This document shows positions 33,039-44,905 of a stretch of 64,000 nt of DNA, in pieces; the stretch's first letter is position 1, and the number at the start of each line of letters is the position of its first letter. Where the stretch lies: NCBI RefSeq assembly GCF_000226115.1, contig NC_016459.1, positions 310,001-374,000 on the forward strand, given 5' to 3'. Origin of the DNA: Thermothielavioides terrestris NRRL 8126 (lineage: Eukaryota > Ascomycota > Sordariomycetes > Sordariales > Chaetomiaceae). The translations under genes and the position numbers were made by a program. The notes under the pieces were generated by a model, which did no database searches, was not told where the DNA came from, and saw nothing but the letters and a program-made list of their open reading frames with translations.

Positions 33039-33153
33039 GAGCTTGTGGTGTAGTTAGCACAGCAGTCGGCGGGCGATTACGCGAGCTCTTCGTAGCCACC
33101 ATGCCATCTAACCCGACCGACCTGAAGGTCCCGACTTCGAGTCGGGCGAGCTC
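33039..33153 (+). ncRNA. tRNA-like Pol III-type unit, copy C (115 nt)
   Basis: Plus strand. GAGCTTG at the start pairs with CGAGCTC at the end. Box A is TGGTGTAGTTAG. GTCGG/CCGAC forms the central stem. The hairpin CCCGACTTCGAGTCGGG is the box-B-like arm. T5 at 33159-33163 and T8 at 33169-33176 follow. It shares CGGGCGATTACGCGAGC with copy A inside the loop. It lies on the opposite strand from the other copies. Confidence 0.6.
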
Positions 33154-33476
33154 GTTACTTTTTCACAATTTTTTTTCTTTTTGCCCAAGGGTACGCATGC
33201 CCTGAGCAAGTGGTTCCTGTATCACAATCCGGATACTTGAGTAATTTGTCCCTCCAACACGGTATTACTCAATCATTCCAGCTGCAGGGTGGGAATACTC
33301 GAGACCACATCAAGACACCGCCGCATCATTGTCGCATTTTTGCAAGGTGCGCAAACATTAAGCACGGTAACCCGTAACGTGAAGCGGTGAAGCTGGCATT
33401 AAAATACATCTTTACATACTAGTCTCCCCATTGAGGAACGCTGCTCGGGAAGCACAGCGGTGCTAAAAGGCAATCA
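33154..33476. other. intergenic, no gene seen
   Basis: After the T-runs of copy C no coding or repeat signal was recognised. Confidence 0.4.
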
Positions 33477-33935
33477 TCAAGCATCCTCATCCGACTCCTG
33501 CTCGTTCGTGTCCGGAGCCACCGTGGCAGGCCTAGCAAGCGGCGTGCTCTGCATGGAGAAGCGGACTTTCTCGACCGGGTCTATGCAATTCAGCACGTTC
33601 GTCGCCGTTCTCAGCATCCTCTCGCGATGGAAGGTGTGCTTGGCGTAGTGGTACGAACAGAGCACCGCTCGCTGAGCCCCGGCCTCCTGTTCCGCACATC
33701 AGCACTGCCGAGGGCGGGTACACGGCCCGGAACACGGTCTTTATCATAGTGGAGGTGTCAATGCGGGTGACGAGTCGGTCGGGCTCGACGGTCCCTCTTC
33801 GGGGCTCATCGTCCCCGTCGTCCTCGTCACCATCGTGATGCTCACTTCCTGTCGATGTTAGCTTTCGTTTCCAGAAGACGTCGAAAACGGCATGTAAATG
33901 GTTGAGGAGAGGTTAGGGGAGGTGTGGGAGAAAGG
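33477..33935 (-). pseudogene. possible degraded gene fragment, unknown family
   Basis: Two minus-strand segments look protein-coding but lie in different frames. The first has LLNHLHAVFDVFWKRKL, an acidic Asp-rich stretch, then VTRIDTSTMIKTVFRAVYPP. The second is CSYHYAKHTFHRERMLRTA to KVRFSMQSTPLARP, ending SDEDA at the stop 33477-33479. The frame change lies near 33670-33700. There is no clear start codon or splice site. I do not recognise the family. The conserved-looking composition is the only support. Confidence 0.3.
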
Positions 33936-34606
33936 GGGAGTCAATCCTGGGCTGGGATGAGGGTGGACCAAAACCCGGCGGGAAGCGCATCAGATACTCC
34001 CAATTAAACCAGGTGGATGACAACGGACAGGTCAGTTGCGTTGAACCTTGTGTTCAATTGACGCAATGCTCTACTTAGGCTATCTTGGAGATATTCATTC
34101 TGCAAAGGAGAACCTGACCCTCTACACGAGTGCCCAGCCCAGGGTTTATCCGTGAACATAACCCCGTGCTTGCCATGCGAGTCGCCCCAATATCTAAGAA
34201 ACCAGAAGAAGCAAGAAACAGACAACACACTGACAGGCAGACGAGAAAAAGGAAAGGAGAACGAGGAAAGGGGAGAGGTGGAGAAGGAAAACGCGGAGAG
34301 GGGAACAGGGCAAGTGGAAACGTGCGGGAAGACCGAAACGAGAGACAACAGAAACGAGAGACCAGACACCACCGACAATCCCTGAAACAGACCATCAGAC
34401 ATCCGCCGGCGAATCAAGAGACCCAACAACAAAGGAAAAGTCCAAAGAGTGACGGAGGTCGGCGACGTGAAAACGACCAGAAGGAGACAGCCGCCCAAAC
34501 CACATCCGCGTAGACCCAGCGACGCGTAGACCCAACTACCCCCCTCCACGAATATCCACCCACACGCCCAACACCCATCCACCACTGCACCATGGTCCTC
34601 GTCCCA
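33936..34606. other. intergenic with A/G-rich stretch
   Basis: 3' flank of the calcium ATPase gene. From about 34200 to 34500 the plus strand is strongly A/G rich. No gene was recognised. Confidence 0.45.
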
Positions 34607-37600
34607 TCAGGCCGACACATCCGTCCTGCTTCCCCCAAACGCCTTCACCATGACCCGCTCCTTCTGATCATGAATATACTCGCGAAACCCGCGCCGAATA
34701 TGCGTGGCAGCGCGCTTGCCGCGCAGGCCCGTCAGCGTGCGCAGCGGCGGAGGCGGGGGCGGCGCCTCGCCGTCCGCGCCCCTCAGCCCCGTCGTCCGAC
34801 GGCTACCCCTCCCGCTATCGCCGCCCGCCGCAAGCACCACCCGCGGCTGGCCCTGCTGCTGTTGCTTCTCCACATCATCGGCCGGCGCAGCAAACGACCC
34901 GTCCCCGGCGGCGGGACGCCCAAACGGCCAGAGCGCCGCCAGGCCGCGGACCGCGGCGTCGGCCCAGGCGTCGGGGAACAGGCGGATCAGCGCGCCCCAG
35001 GGCAGGGAGAGGGCGCCGAGGCCGACGGAGAGGCCCCACTCGCGGGCGGACAGCGGGGTGATCTGGAAGGCGGCGCCGCCGAGGAAGATGATGAGGATTT
35101 GGCCGCCCACGATGGTCAGCGTGATGGCCAGGAAGAAGGGGTTGCGGGTCGCGCCCTCGAGGATGTTGAGGTTGTTGTCTAGACGGCGGTTGCTGCGGGT
35201 GGGGGGGGGGGGGTGGTGGTTAGTTTGAGTTTGGAGAGAGGAAGAAAAAAAAAAGATGGGGGGGAGGAGGGCTCACTTCACTTCGTTGAAGATCTGCAGC
35301 CAGACGAACGTGTTGAAGACGAGGGTGCGAAGGTGGGTTGCCTGCGCGGCGTCGGACGTGTCATAGCCGAGGAGCCGGGCGCCGGCGAAGTTGAGCAGGA
35401 GCGTGATGGCCAGCTGGCAGAGAGCCTGGCCGACGATCATCTTGCCCATGCGGGTGGTGATGAGGGACGCCGTCTTCTTGTCGGGCTGGCGGTCGAGGAC
35501 CGAGGGCGCGGGCGGGTCCGTGGCCAGCGCGAGCGCGGCGAACGTGTCCATGATCAGGTTCACCCAGAGGAGTTGCACGGCCTAGTGGATGGATGTCAGG
35601 TACTTGTTTTTCGCTTGAGAGAATGCCTCTTTCGGGGTTGATGCCGAGGGGCCTGTCTGAACACGATGGCTGCAAGCCAAGGCGGAGGAATGCTTACATT
35701 GAGAACAGATTGCTCCTCGTCGCTGGCAACGGCAGACACAAAGGTCAGGACGACGGCGGTGAGGTTGACGGTCAGTTGGAACTACACACAGCGTCGTTAG
35801 CTCACATGCAACCGCCACTCGGAGCGGGCGCGACTCACCTGCAGGAATTTCTTGACCGAGTCGTTCACCGCCCTGCCCCAGGCGATGCCCTTGACGATGG
35901 ACGCAAAGTTGTCATCCATCAGGATGATGGAGGCGGCCTCCTTCGCAACCTCAGTGCCCGCAATGCCCATGGCGAACCCGATATCCGCCATCTTCAGCGC
36001 CGGCGCGTCGTTGGTGCCGTCGCCCGTCACGGCGACCGTCTCGCCCAGCTCCTTGAGCGTCCGCACCAGGATCCGCTTGTCCTCCGGACTCGACCGGGCC
36101 AGCACCTGCAGCCTCGGGACGAGCGCCTTCAGCTCCTGCTCGCTCTTGCGGCGGAACTCGGGGCCCTCCATGGCGATGCCGCCGCTGGCCGGGTCGTAGA
36201 TGCCGCACTCCCGCGCGATCGCCCGGCCGGTCAGGATGTTGTCGCCCGTGACCATGCGCACGGTGACGCCGGCGCGGCGGCAGTCCTTGATGGCGTCCTT
36301 GACGGACGGCCGCAGCGGGTCTTTGATGCCGAAGATGGCGAGGAGCGTCATGTCGCGGTGGATCTTGTCGAACTCGGCGGCCGTCAGCTCCTGCTGGCCG
36401 GCCAGCTCCGCCGGCGGCCACGACTCGAAGTCGCGGAACGAGGAGCCGATGGTGCGGAGAGTCTGGCCGGCGTAGGAGGTGATGGTGTGCGAAAACATGG
36501 CGCGGTCGTTTTCGGTCATGTCGGTTATCGTCAGCCTATCATTGCCAGGGTGGGCGATGACCTTGGTGCACCTGGAGAGCAGGATCTCGGAGGCGCCCTT
36601 GACGTAGGCGCGGAACTTTCCGTTCGGTAGCTTTACGACGGTGGCTGAGAACTTGACTTTCGAGTCAAACGGCACGACCTGGACGACGTCCGCGTTGGCT
36701 CGCTCTTCCTGGATCGGTCTGGCGCCGAGGTGTTGACTGCAAAATGTGAGCAGGGCGACCTCGGTCTTGGATCCGACGAAGGTCTTCTCGCCATCGACGA
36801 CACCCTCGAACGCAGTTGAGTTGACAGCATTGGCCTGGACGACAAGCTGTTTGGTCGTCATAGAGAGGCCCCTGACGAAATCGCCGAGAGACACGTTGGG
36901 GATGTTGATGGCTGGAGGGGGCCCGCCAGCCGCATACTCGTCCACAGGCGCATCGGTTCCGCCGAAGCTCAGGCTCTTCCCCAGCGTGGCAGCCACCACG
37001 GTCATCTTGTTCTGAGTCAGGGTTCCGGTCTTGTCGGAGCAGACGGTGGTGGCATTGCCCATGGTCTCGCAGGCCATCAGCTGCCGCACCAGGTTGTTAT
37101 CCTTCAGCATCCGCGTGGTCGCAAAGGCAAGTGCCAGCGTCACTGCCAGGGGCAAGCCTTCGGGTACGGCCACCACGATCACGGTGACGGAGGTGATGAA
37201 CAGGCGCAGGAAGGCCTGCCCCTTTTGGCCGGGCGAGTCATGGTTGTTCGGCAGCTGCGCCAGGAACTTGATGAAGAGCACGAGAAAGAGCAGGAGCCCG
37301 GCACCGCCGCCAAACTTGGCGATCCAGTCGGCCAGGACGTTCAGTTTCTTCTGCAGCGGCGTGTCGTCTTGTTCGTCGGTCATGGACATCATGATGCGGC
37401 CATAGCTGGAGTTGACGCCCACGGCAGTGACCAGGAAGATGCCGGTGCCCTCGTGTACCTTGCTGCCCGAGATGATGAACGGATCGAGCTTCTCAATGTC
37501 GGCGGGCGGAGTTGCTCCGCTGGCCACCTGCTGCAGCACGGCAAACACGTCGTCAGCGGCGACCTTCTTTAGCAGGTCCGACTCGCCGGTGGCCGAAGAC

Positions 37601-38618
37601 TCGTCGCACTTGACGCCGTGGCCCGAGATGAAGACGCCGTCGGCCGGCACGACATCGCCGGTGAAGAGGTGCATGACGTCGCCGACCATGACGTCGAAGA
37701 CGGAGATCTCGGCCGACCTGCCGGAGCGGACGACCTTGACGGTGCGGTCGCCGGCCTTCTTGTTCAGGGTGTTGAACTGGCGCTGCATCTGGTAGTCGTT
37801 GAGCGTGCCGATGGCCACGACGATGACGATGGCGATGATGATGGCGACGCCTTCGACCCACTCGACCCGCGGCTCGCCGTCGGGTTGCGGTACCCCAAAG
37901 GTCTGGTACAAGCCGAGGGCGAGCGACACGACGGCGGCAACGGTCAGCAGGATCAGCACCTTGTCGTTGTACGCAATCCAGGCCAGTTCCAGCAATGACT
38001 TGCTCTTCTTCTCGGGCAGCCGGTTGGCGCCGAAGACGCGCCGGCGGTCAGCGAACGGGCCTGCAGCGGGGTGCGCAGCCGGCGTAGGGGTCGCGGGGCG
38101 GGCGGACTTGAGCAGGGGCTCGGTGTCGCCATGGGCGCCGTACTTGGGGGTGCCCCGCGGGACGACGTCCTCGAAAGCCACGGCGCCGTCAAGGGTGGTC
38201 TCGTCGTTGCTGAGGCCGGCATTGCGGCTGGTGCGCAGGCCCTTCTCCAGTCCAGCCAAGCCGCCGAGAGCGTAGAAGGCGTCGAGGCTCTTCGGGTTGA
38301 GCAGCTTGGACAGCTGACCAGGCGAGAAGGCGAACTTGTTGTCCTGGACGACGAACAGATCCTCGTTGGTCGGGTCCGGGGTTAGGGCGTCCTTGACGTC
38401 CAGGCGGAATCCCTGTCGGCCGTGGTGGCGGTGGGCGGACGGCAGCGGGAGTCTGCCCGGAGTATCGGCGGGCGAGGTAGGGCTCTCGGGCTGCGGTGGG
38501 TCAGTGAGAGTCAGGCTGCCGGGAGTCGACACATACAAGCGGGCTTGGGAACATGGGGGCGTGGGGCCGCATCCGGGACGGAACATACCTCATTCTGGGG
38601 GGAAGCCGGGCGCGCCAT
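34607..38618 (-). CDS. plasma-membrane-type Ca2+-transporting P-type ATPase (P2B), 1218 aa
   Basis: Exons 38618-38589, 38490-35839, 35781-35698, 35581-35277 and 35192-34607 join in frame. The tiny first exon (MARPASPQNE) has a GTATGT donor; its acceptor CCGCAG at 38491 gives ...QNE|PESPTSPADTP. The protein pumps Ca2+ out of the cytosol, into the vacuole or across the plasma membrane, using ATP. Visible motifs: ATGES in the actuator, PEGLP in M4 (453-457), phosphorylation site SDKTGTLTQNK (Asp496), KGASE in the nucleotide domain (641-645), and MVTGDN and TGDGTNDAPALK (832-843). The last membrane exons splice as FNEVN|NRRLDN. The C-terminal tail has a Pro run and a basic stretch (RTLTGLRGKRAATHIRRGF), a candidate calmodulin-binding region. 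It resembles the PMC1/NCA type. No defect was seen. Confidence 0.95.
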
Positions 38619-39660
38619 CGTAACCGTCGGCCTTGAAGACGCTGTCCGGGGTCAAGCGCTGACGCTCAGCGACGGGAGCCGGTGACGGCGCCGGGGCGGG
38701 AGATGATGCCAAGCTTGGGGTAGTATGTGTGGTGCAGCGGTCGGTGGTCTCTCGAAGCAGTCAAAGTGTGGAGTGCAGTACCGTTGACGTCTACCCCTTT
38801 GACCGATAGCTGGCGGGAGTGGAACGGAACGCTTTATAGGGCTGGGGAATGAAGCAATGGAGCACCTCCTGGAGCAGCGCCGTGGCGAGGACAAAGGGCG
38901 ATGAGATGGGGCGAGGCCTCCACAGCCATGTGGCCGTGATGCCGTTGCGCGAGTCGCGGCCAGTCAAAGTCGGATGAGATGGTGATCCAGCATCGGGCAT
39001 TGGATTTGGACGCAGCAGCGAAATGCTCTTGTTGGGCCACCGGCCTGCTCACCAGCCCACCTGATCCATGGCGGGCGGTTCGCATTGTTATGGCATGGCG
39101 TGACGCCAACCACGACCAGCGACGAGCGACCAACAATGACGGGTTCCTTCGAACCGGAGAACGTGACATGGAGCCGCTGCGAGCCCAACCAGGCAGCGAC
39201 CCAACCCGACGACTTGGCGCGCTTGTGCGGCTCGTGCAGCGACCCCTAGGCAGGCAAACGCAAGGGGGTAACCAACGCAGGGCGGTTGAAACAAAGCGTG
39301 GCGCGTGTTTGAAAAACGATTGGGACCAATGATTGATTGTGGAACTGCAGCGGGCGGAACATGGGGCAGGTGCAGGCTGCAGCCCACAGCTGCGGGTCAT
39401 GATGCCGAAGCGGTTGCAGTTTGCGGCCGCAGTTTGCTGCAAGATTCAACCTTGTCGGCAGTTGTTAGCATGGACTGAACTTACACAGTAGGTCGCGGCA
39501 AGAGTTCCTGGACTAAAGCGGTGCAAAACCTCTACAAACACGCCTACCTTACCCCAAATAAAATAGGAATGGCGGCTAGAAAAACTAGCGGGTAGAATAC
39601 TATGTCCCTCAGGGCAGAGGATTCCAAAGTGATTCGATAGGAGGGAGGAGAGTCCCCTCA
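38619..39660. other. promoter region of the Ca2+ ATPase gene
   Basis: Upstream of the ATPase start codon. No gene is supported; a 202-codon open frame on the minus strand is Cys/Ser/Arg rich without domain features. Confidence 0.45.
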
Positions 39661-39666
39661 ACAGGT

Positions 39667-39744
39667 TCCAACTCTACTGGATTTAGCGGCTATCTCTCCG
39701 GCGGCGCTTACACGACCGAGACCGTCGACCCGAGTGCCAGCGCT
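39667..39744 (+). pseudogene. 78-bp orphan fragment of a GMC oxidoreductase gene
   Basis: The plus strand encodes SNSTGFSGYLSGGAYTTETV then DPSASA. The intact GMC gene 2 kb away reads SNSTGFNSGYLSGGAYTTET at the matching place, on the minus strand. Codons differ at several third positions and one residue is missing, so the fragment comes from a paralogue rather than a recent copy. No other part of that paralogue is visible around it. Confidence 0.75.
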
Positions 39745-40753
39745 AAAAGAGGAGGGGCGCCCCAATTGTTAGGGCGACGATCAGAATTTCACCTGTATTC
39801 TTCAACAGGTCTGTGTAGCTCAGACGCTCCTCGTGATGGAAGTACACCAGGGGGGCCCAATTCCGCAATTCCGTTACCTGCATCCATGTACATACATACA
39901 GCTGCAGTTTTAGCTCAATAGCTCTGCCACCTTCCGTCTGGACAGACAGAGGCCAAAGAGACGACAGGCTCAACAGCCCCCAATGTGAAGAGCAAAAGTT
40001 GCTTGATCGCTTTTTGGTAACTTGTCTGAGGAGTCTTCCTCCTGTGAGCTCTCCACTCCTCTTCACATGCGACCATGAGACGAGGGTTCTTGCGGGGATT
40101 AGTTGAAGGCGAAAGAGTGATAGTGTTCTCGGCCATCAGCTAGGTAGCGTTCAAACACCTGTGTGTATCTGGATTCTCCCCTAGCATGGAAAAAAACCTC
40201 ATTCAACAGTCTCCTTGCATTGCTCCCTTTGCGACGTAAACCCTCATCGACCCATATGCTTTCGCCGTGTTTTTCTTGCTTTACCTGAACAAGCGATCTT
40301 TGTCACCGCGGTTTCGTTTTCTTGACTGAATACTTCCGCAGCTCCAGCCTGGATGTTGCCTTCGTCGTCCAGAATCGCCAAGCAGTTGACATTATCGAAT
40401 CCTAATTAGGCGAGTTAGGGCAATTGCATAGGACACTGGCAAGCTGTTTGGCCACCTCTTCACGTTCAGGCGGCTACGCTATGGCGCAACGTTACCAAGG
40501 TTGCGCAAACCAAGGGTACCGTCAAGGTCAAAAATATTGATGTCCGATGAAATGGAGCCACAGGAAGAAGAGAGATAGCAGCAAGGGGGAAAGGTAAGGA
40601 AGAACACACCGAAAAAGTCAAAAGGTAGCTCGCATAGGCGTACATGGGCTCTTATTACTTCAATGGTACTACCGAATTACATACTCCGTACATGCCTACT
40701 ACGATTCCATTCCTCGCCCAATCCATCGGAGTCCGGTCCCACGTCCAGCTTTT
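39745..40753. other. intergenic, no gene seen
   Basis: 3' flank of the GMC gene on one side and the orphan GMC fragment on the other. No further homology to the GMC gene was recognised. Confidence 0.45.
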
Positions 40754-42650
40754 TCAGTTGCCCGCCAGGATGGACGCCGCAATCTTCTCGGCAAAAGCGT
40801 AGATGGTCGCCTGGGGATGGCCCGGCAGCGCAAAGGGCAGCGCCGAGGCGTCCACCACGCGCAGTCCGTCCACGCCAAACACCTTGGCGCGCCAATCGAC
40901 GACGGCGCCGGCACTCGCGTTGGTCCCCATCGCATTGGTCGCGCAGGCATGCCAGATGGGGATGGCGTTCTCGCGCACGTAGTCGAGGATCTGCGCGTCC
41001 GTCTGCACCGACACGCCGGGCTTGACCTCGGGCCCGACCTTCCAGTCGTCCAGCAGGGGCGAGCTCCAGGCCTGGCGGACGCGCTTGAACGCGGCGACGG
41101 CGACCTCGGCGTCGGCCGCGTCGGTCAGCCAGCCCATGTCGATCACGGGCGGGTCCGAGATGTTGGCGCTGCGGATCGTCACGGAGCCGCGCGAGAAGGG
41201 GTGCAGGATCGCCGCGCTCAGGTCGCCGATCGTCGTCACCCCGTCGCCCGTGCCCGCGAAGCTGCCCGCCAGGTACTCGATCTCGGGCGCGTCCGAGGGC
41301 AGCGCCGCGAGCAGGGCACTGGTGCGGGCCGAGAAGTTGGCGCGCGATGCCGCGGGGAGCTTCTCGAAGGCGATGTAGCCGCCGGGGGAGCTGTACGGGC
41401 CCGTTTTGTTGCTGACGTACTCGGCGAGGATAGCGGCTGCCTGGTTGGGATTGGCCAACTCGCTGGCGAGCGACGGGGTCGTGACGCCGTTCTGGACCGA
41501 GAAGAAGATGGGGTCCTGGAGGTTCTGGCCCACGCCCGGCAGGTCCGAGATGACCGGGATGCCCAGCGAGCTGAGGAGGGCTCGGGGCCCGATGCCGGAC
41601 AGCATGAGGAGCTGCGGCGAGTGGAAGGTCCCAGCCGAGAGGATGACCTCGCGAGTCGCCGTCAACGTGTAGGCCGTCCCGTTGGTCGATACGGACACGC
41701 CCGTTGCCTTCCCGGACGTGAACAGAACCTTGGACGCCAGGGTTCCGTTGTAGACCTTGATCTGCGTGTTTCGCAGGCCCCAGTCCAGGTAGCTTGTCTG
41801 AGACGACGACCTGGTGGCCGTGCTCGGGTCGACGGTCTCGGTCGTGTACGCGCCGCCGGAGAGGTAGCCGCTGTTGAAGCCAGTGGAGTTGGAGCCCAGC
41901 CCGACGGCGTTGAGGGCCACGGCAAACCAGGTGTTGGTCGGATCCACCCAGTTGGAGTACGACACTTGGAGAGGCCCACAGGACGAGGACTTGCCGCTGA
42001 GGCAGAAGACGGTCGGGTCAAAGGTGAAGGTGGCATTGGGTGTGGCACGCTTCTGCCAGTCGGGAGGCGTGAGCGTCGTCGATTTCTCAAAGAACTGCAG
42101 CATGTTGTCCCACGTGTAGCTCTCGTGGCCGGCGACGTCGGCCCAACGCTGGTGCGTCTGCTTGGTGGGGCGATGGTAGGCCATGGTGTTGATGGATGAC
42201 GAGCCTCCCAGAGTCTTGCCGGCGGCATAGTGTATCGAACGGTTGTTTGCACCCGTCTGCGGCTGGGACAGCAGCTCCCAGTCCAGCAGCGGGACCGGCG
42301 GAAAGTCCTCGACGGGCGCAAGCACCGGGTCGGAGAAGGCGTAGCCAGGAACCGTCGTTATGTTGCCCATCTCGGTCGCCCAGCCGCCGGCCTCGACCAC
42401 GGCAACGGATTTACCCGACGCCGCCAGCCGCACGGCGATGGCTAGGCCGGCCGTACCACCTCCGACCACTGAGGTCGTCATTGTCAGCTGGAAATCCCAG
42501 CAATGGTTAGGTTCCTTGGAGCAATGCTGCGCGCGACATACCCACGTACTCATAGCTCGCATCGCCCGGTGCAGGAAACGCGCTGGAGCCGGACGACCGC
42601 ACGGGGACCGCCAGGGCGAGCAACGCAGCCACGCCAGCGGAAAACAACAT
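40754..42650 (-). CDS. secreted GMC-family FAD oxidoreductase, 607 aa
   Basis: Exons 42650-42542 and 42468-40754. The intron 42469-42541 (GTATGT...CTCAG) rebuilds the FAD-binding start as SYEYV|VVGGGTAGLAIAVRL. The N-terminus MLFSAGVAALLALAVPVRSS is a signal peptide, so the enzyme is probably secreted. It would oxidise an alcohol or sugar with FAD and pass electrons to O2 or another acceptor. Seen: the GxGxxG motif after residue 38, VVEAGG (ADP-binding Glu), AGKTLGGSSSINTM (GMC signature 1), SAGTFHSPQLLMLSGIGP (signature 2), and two active-site His residues, His543 (IWHACATNAMGT) and His587 (PGHPQATIY), 44 apart as in glucose and aryl-alcohol oxidases. Many N-x-S/T sites fit secretion. The substrate cannot be told. 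Confidence 0.93.
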
Positions 42651-44905
42651 TTTTACCGCGGCTTGCTGGGTAGCTGCTCATTAGACGTCAAAGATGCTCA
42701 GAGTCCGGAACGATCTCCGCGTCTTCATGGCGCCGCGGACCTGCACGGCGACGGCGGACAATTAAACATCAGCACCTGCGGCGCGGACCCGGAAGACGTG
42801 CCATTGTTTACCCGGCAACGCAATAGCCCGAGCCGGGAAGAAGGAGGTATGTACGGAATTACAGTACTATTGGCGCGGCATGTTGGCCGGAGACGCATCC
42901 AAATGTAGTGTAGAGCGTGGAACCACAACGTGTAAGGTTCTGCTTGGAACAGCAGGGGTCCATGGCATTCCGAGAGCGAGCCAGCCTGAAAAGGGTCTTC
43001 CAGCGGCAAGCGAGATGCAACCCTTCCGGGGGGAGGGGACAGAACTGACAGGAACTCCCCCACCTTCCGTGGCTCTCCCGCGTGTCTGGAATCCCACAGG
43101 CCAAGGTCAAGCACTATACTACCTTGATATTCAACCTGAACGGGCAGATGGAGTCGGGCTTGTGAGCTGACGTTAGCTACGGCGGCATCATGTATCAAAT
43201 CGTATGCAATTTCCGCAGTGTAGTGTACTTTGTAGCGCAAGCATGAACACCACCTCCTATCATCCCGCCACGCCGTCCGCTCGCGGGAGTCGCAGCCGGG
43301 GAAACCACCGTGAGCTTGCCGGCTTCAAATTTTCCCGCTCTCCGTGGCTTAACTACTGAGATGCTACTTTAGTACAGCGTAATCACCACGTCTTCGTTTC
43401 CCATTAACTGTTAACTGTCTTGGACGCCCGACTTCCTCGCCGCCCTCACCACCCTCTCATTACCGCGCATGAGACGCCAAGACGCTTGGAAAGGCCTGAT
43501 AGAGCTCAGAATGCGACTTGCCTTGCCTAGTACCTACCTACTGTGCAGTGTCCGGTTCGGAATTGTTGAGCATCCTGTTCCAATTCCACAGTGCCTCTCA
43601 AAAGGAACAACCCTGATGCCACGAGGGAACCGGACTTGTTGGGGCTCCAAACACGCCGGCACCGACTACCAAAGGAGGTTGGAGCCCCGACGAGTAGTGT
43701 ATACTACTGTGGTAGGGTAGTGTATGGATTCCGGGGCTCAAGGTTCGCCCTATGTAGCGTATACACAAGGCAGCCATTTGGGGGCCGGCACGCCGAATTA
43801 TTTAACTCCTCCTCCTCCGTCACGGACCGAGCTGCTGAAACTGGTTTGGAGGAGCTGTTTCCCGGGAACGCCAAGACGAACCCTGAGTATCCCAGGACGC
43901 CCTCACCTCTGCACCACACAATAATCCAGAAGGCTGCGATTCTTTGTCTTTTCTTTCTTTCTTCTCCTTACCTTCTTTTCTTTTCTCCTTTCTTTTCTCC
44001 TTTTTTTTTCTCTTTTCCCTACCTTATGCCTTCGCTCCACTCGGCGTATCTCGGTCACGTTGGCCAAGAGCTTTCCGCTTCTTTGAACCCCGCCCGAGCC
44101 GCCCGAGAGTGTGTCATGGGTGCCGTTACCGTACCAACAACTGTCAAGGCGCTGCAGCAGCAGCCTCCGCAAGGAGTGACCAGAATTGGCTTGCTCGCAT
44201 CCGGGGATATTTGAACATCCGAAGCTGTGTTTGAGGTTGACGGTTGAAGGCGCCCGCAATCCAAGCAAGGGCTCTATGAACTGGGCGATCTGCTTCAGAG
44301 GCCGTGGGAAAGGGAATTCGGGGTTATTCAGAGGTATCCCCAAATCCAAGATAGGCTGAAGAAATGTCGAATGTGGTGGATTGCGTGGCTTCTGAGTGTA
44401 GTTAGAAAGTGCCTCCAGCTGACGGGATGGCCAAGACTTAGTTGGCTCAAGATGAGTTCTGGCCATGCGTTGAAAATCCGGGGAGGAACGCTGGTGCCGG
44501 CAAGTTCATAAAGACGCGAGTTAACCGAGCAGGCTGGAGGGCTACTGATTGGTCAGATGGAAAGCCTTCGAGGGCCCAGGCACACGGCTTGCTGCCGGCG
44601 GCAACATTTTCTCAGGGGCCCGTCAATGCTGCCGTGACATGTGCGGTTGGCGAGTGTGTCCAAGCGCGCCTGAGCGTCTTCCGTTCCAGACGAGTTGCAG
44701 AAATTCTCCCCTCAGAAAACCTCCCCGCAAAACCTCATGGCAGCTACTTCATCGATGAGAGATGCTCGAAAAACTGATAAGCCCAAGAGACCGCCCTGGC
44801 CTGTCTTGCGATGTGACTTGATCCGGCGTCTCTTGCCGTCGTCTTGTCCCTCAGTAGGACTATTCCACCATCATCATCAGCCTTGGACCACCTCAATTCT
44901 TTAAG
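42651..44905. other. divergent promoter region between GMC and 7TM genes
   Basis: Both flanking genes are transcribed away from this 2.2 kb, so it should hold both promoters. A C/T-rich tract lies at 43940-44030. A stem-loop is listed separately at 43638-43691. Open frames here lack domain features. Confidence 0.5.
43638..43691. repeat. inverted repeat, 13-bp arms
   Basis: GTTGGGGCTCCAA and TTGGAGCCCCGAC pair at 12 of 13 positions around a 28-nt loop. It may be a regulatory-protein site in the divergent promoter, or chance. Confidence 0.65.

Noticed and set aside
35593..36630. 345-codon plus-strand open frame
   Set aside because: It lies antisense to the conserved catalytic half of the Ca2+ ATPase and is Arg/Gly/Ala rich, as expected of the complement of a GC-rich gene.
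40817..42199. 460-codon plus-strand open frame
   Set aside because: Exact antisense of the GMC oxidoreductase; composition is an artefact of codon bias and it has no domain features.
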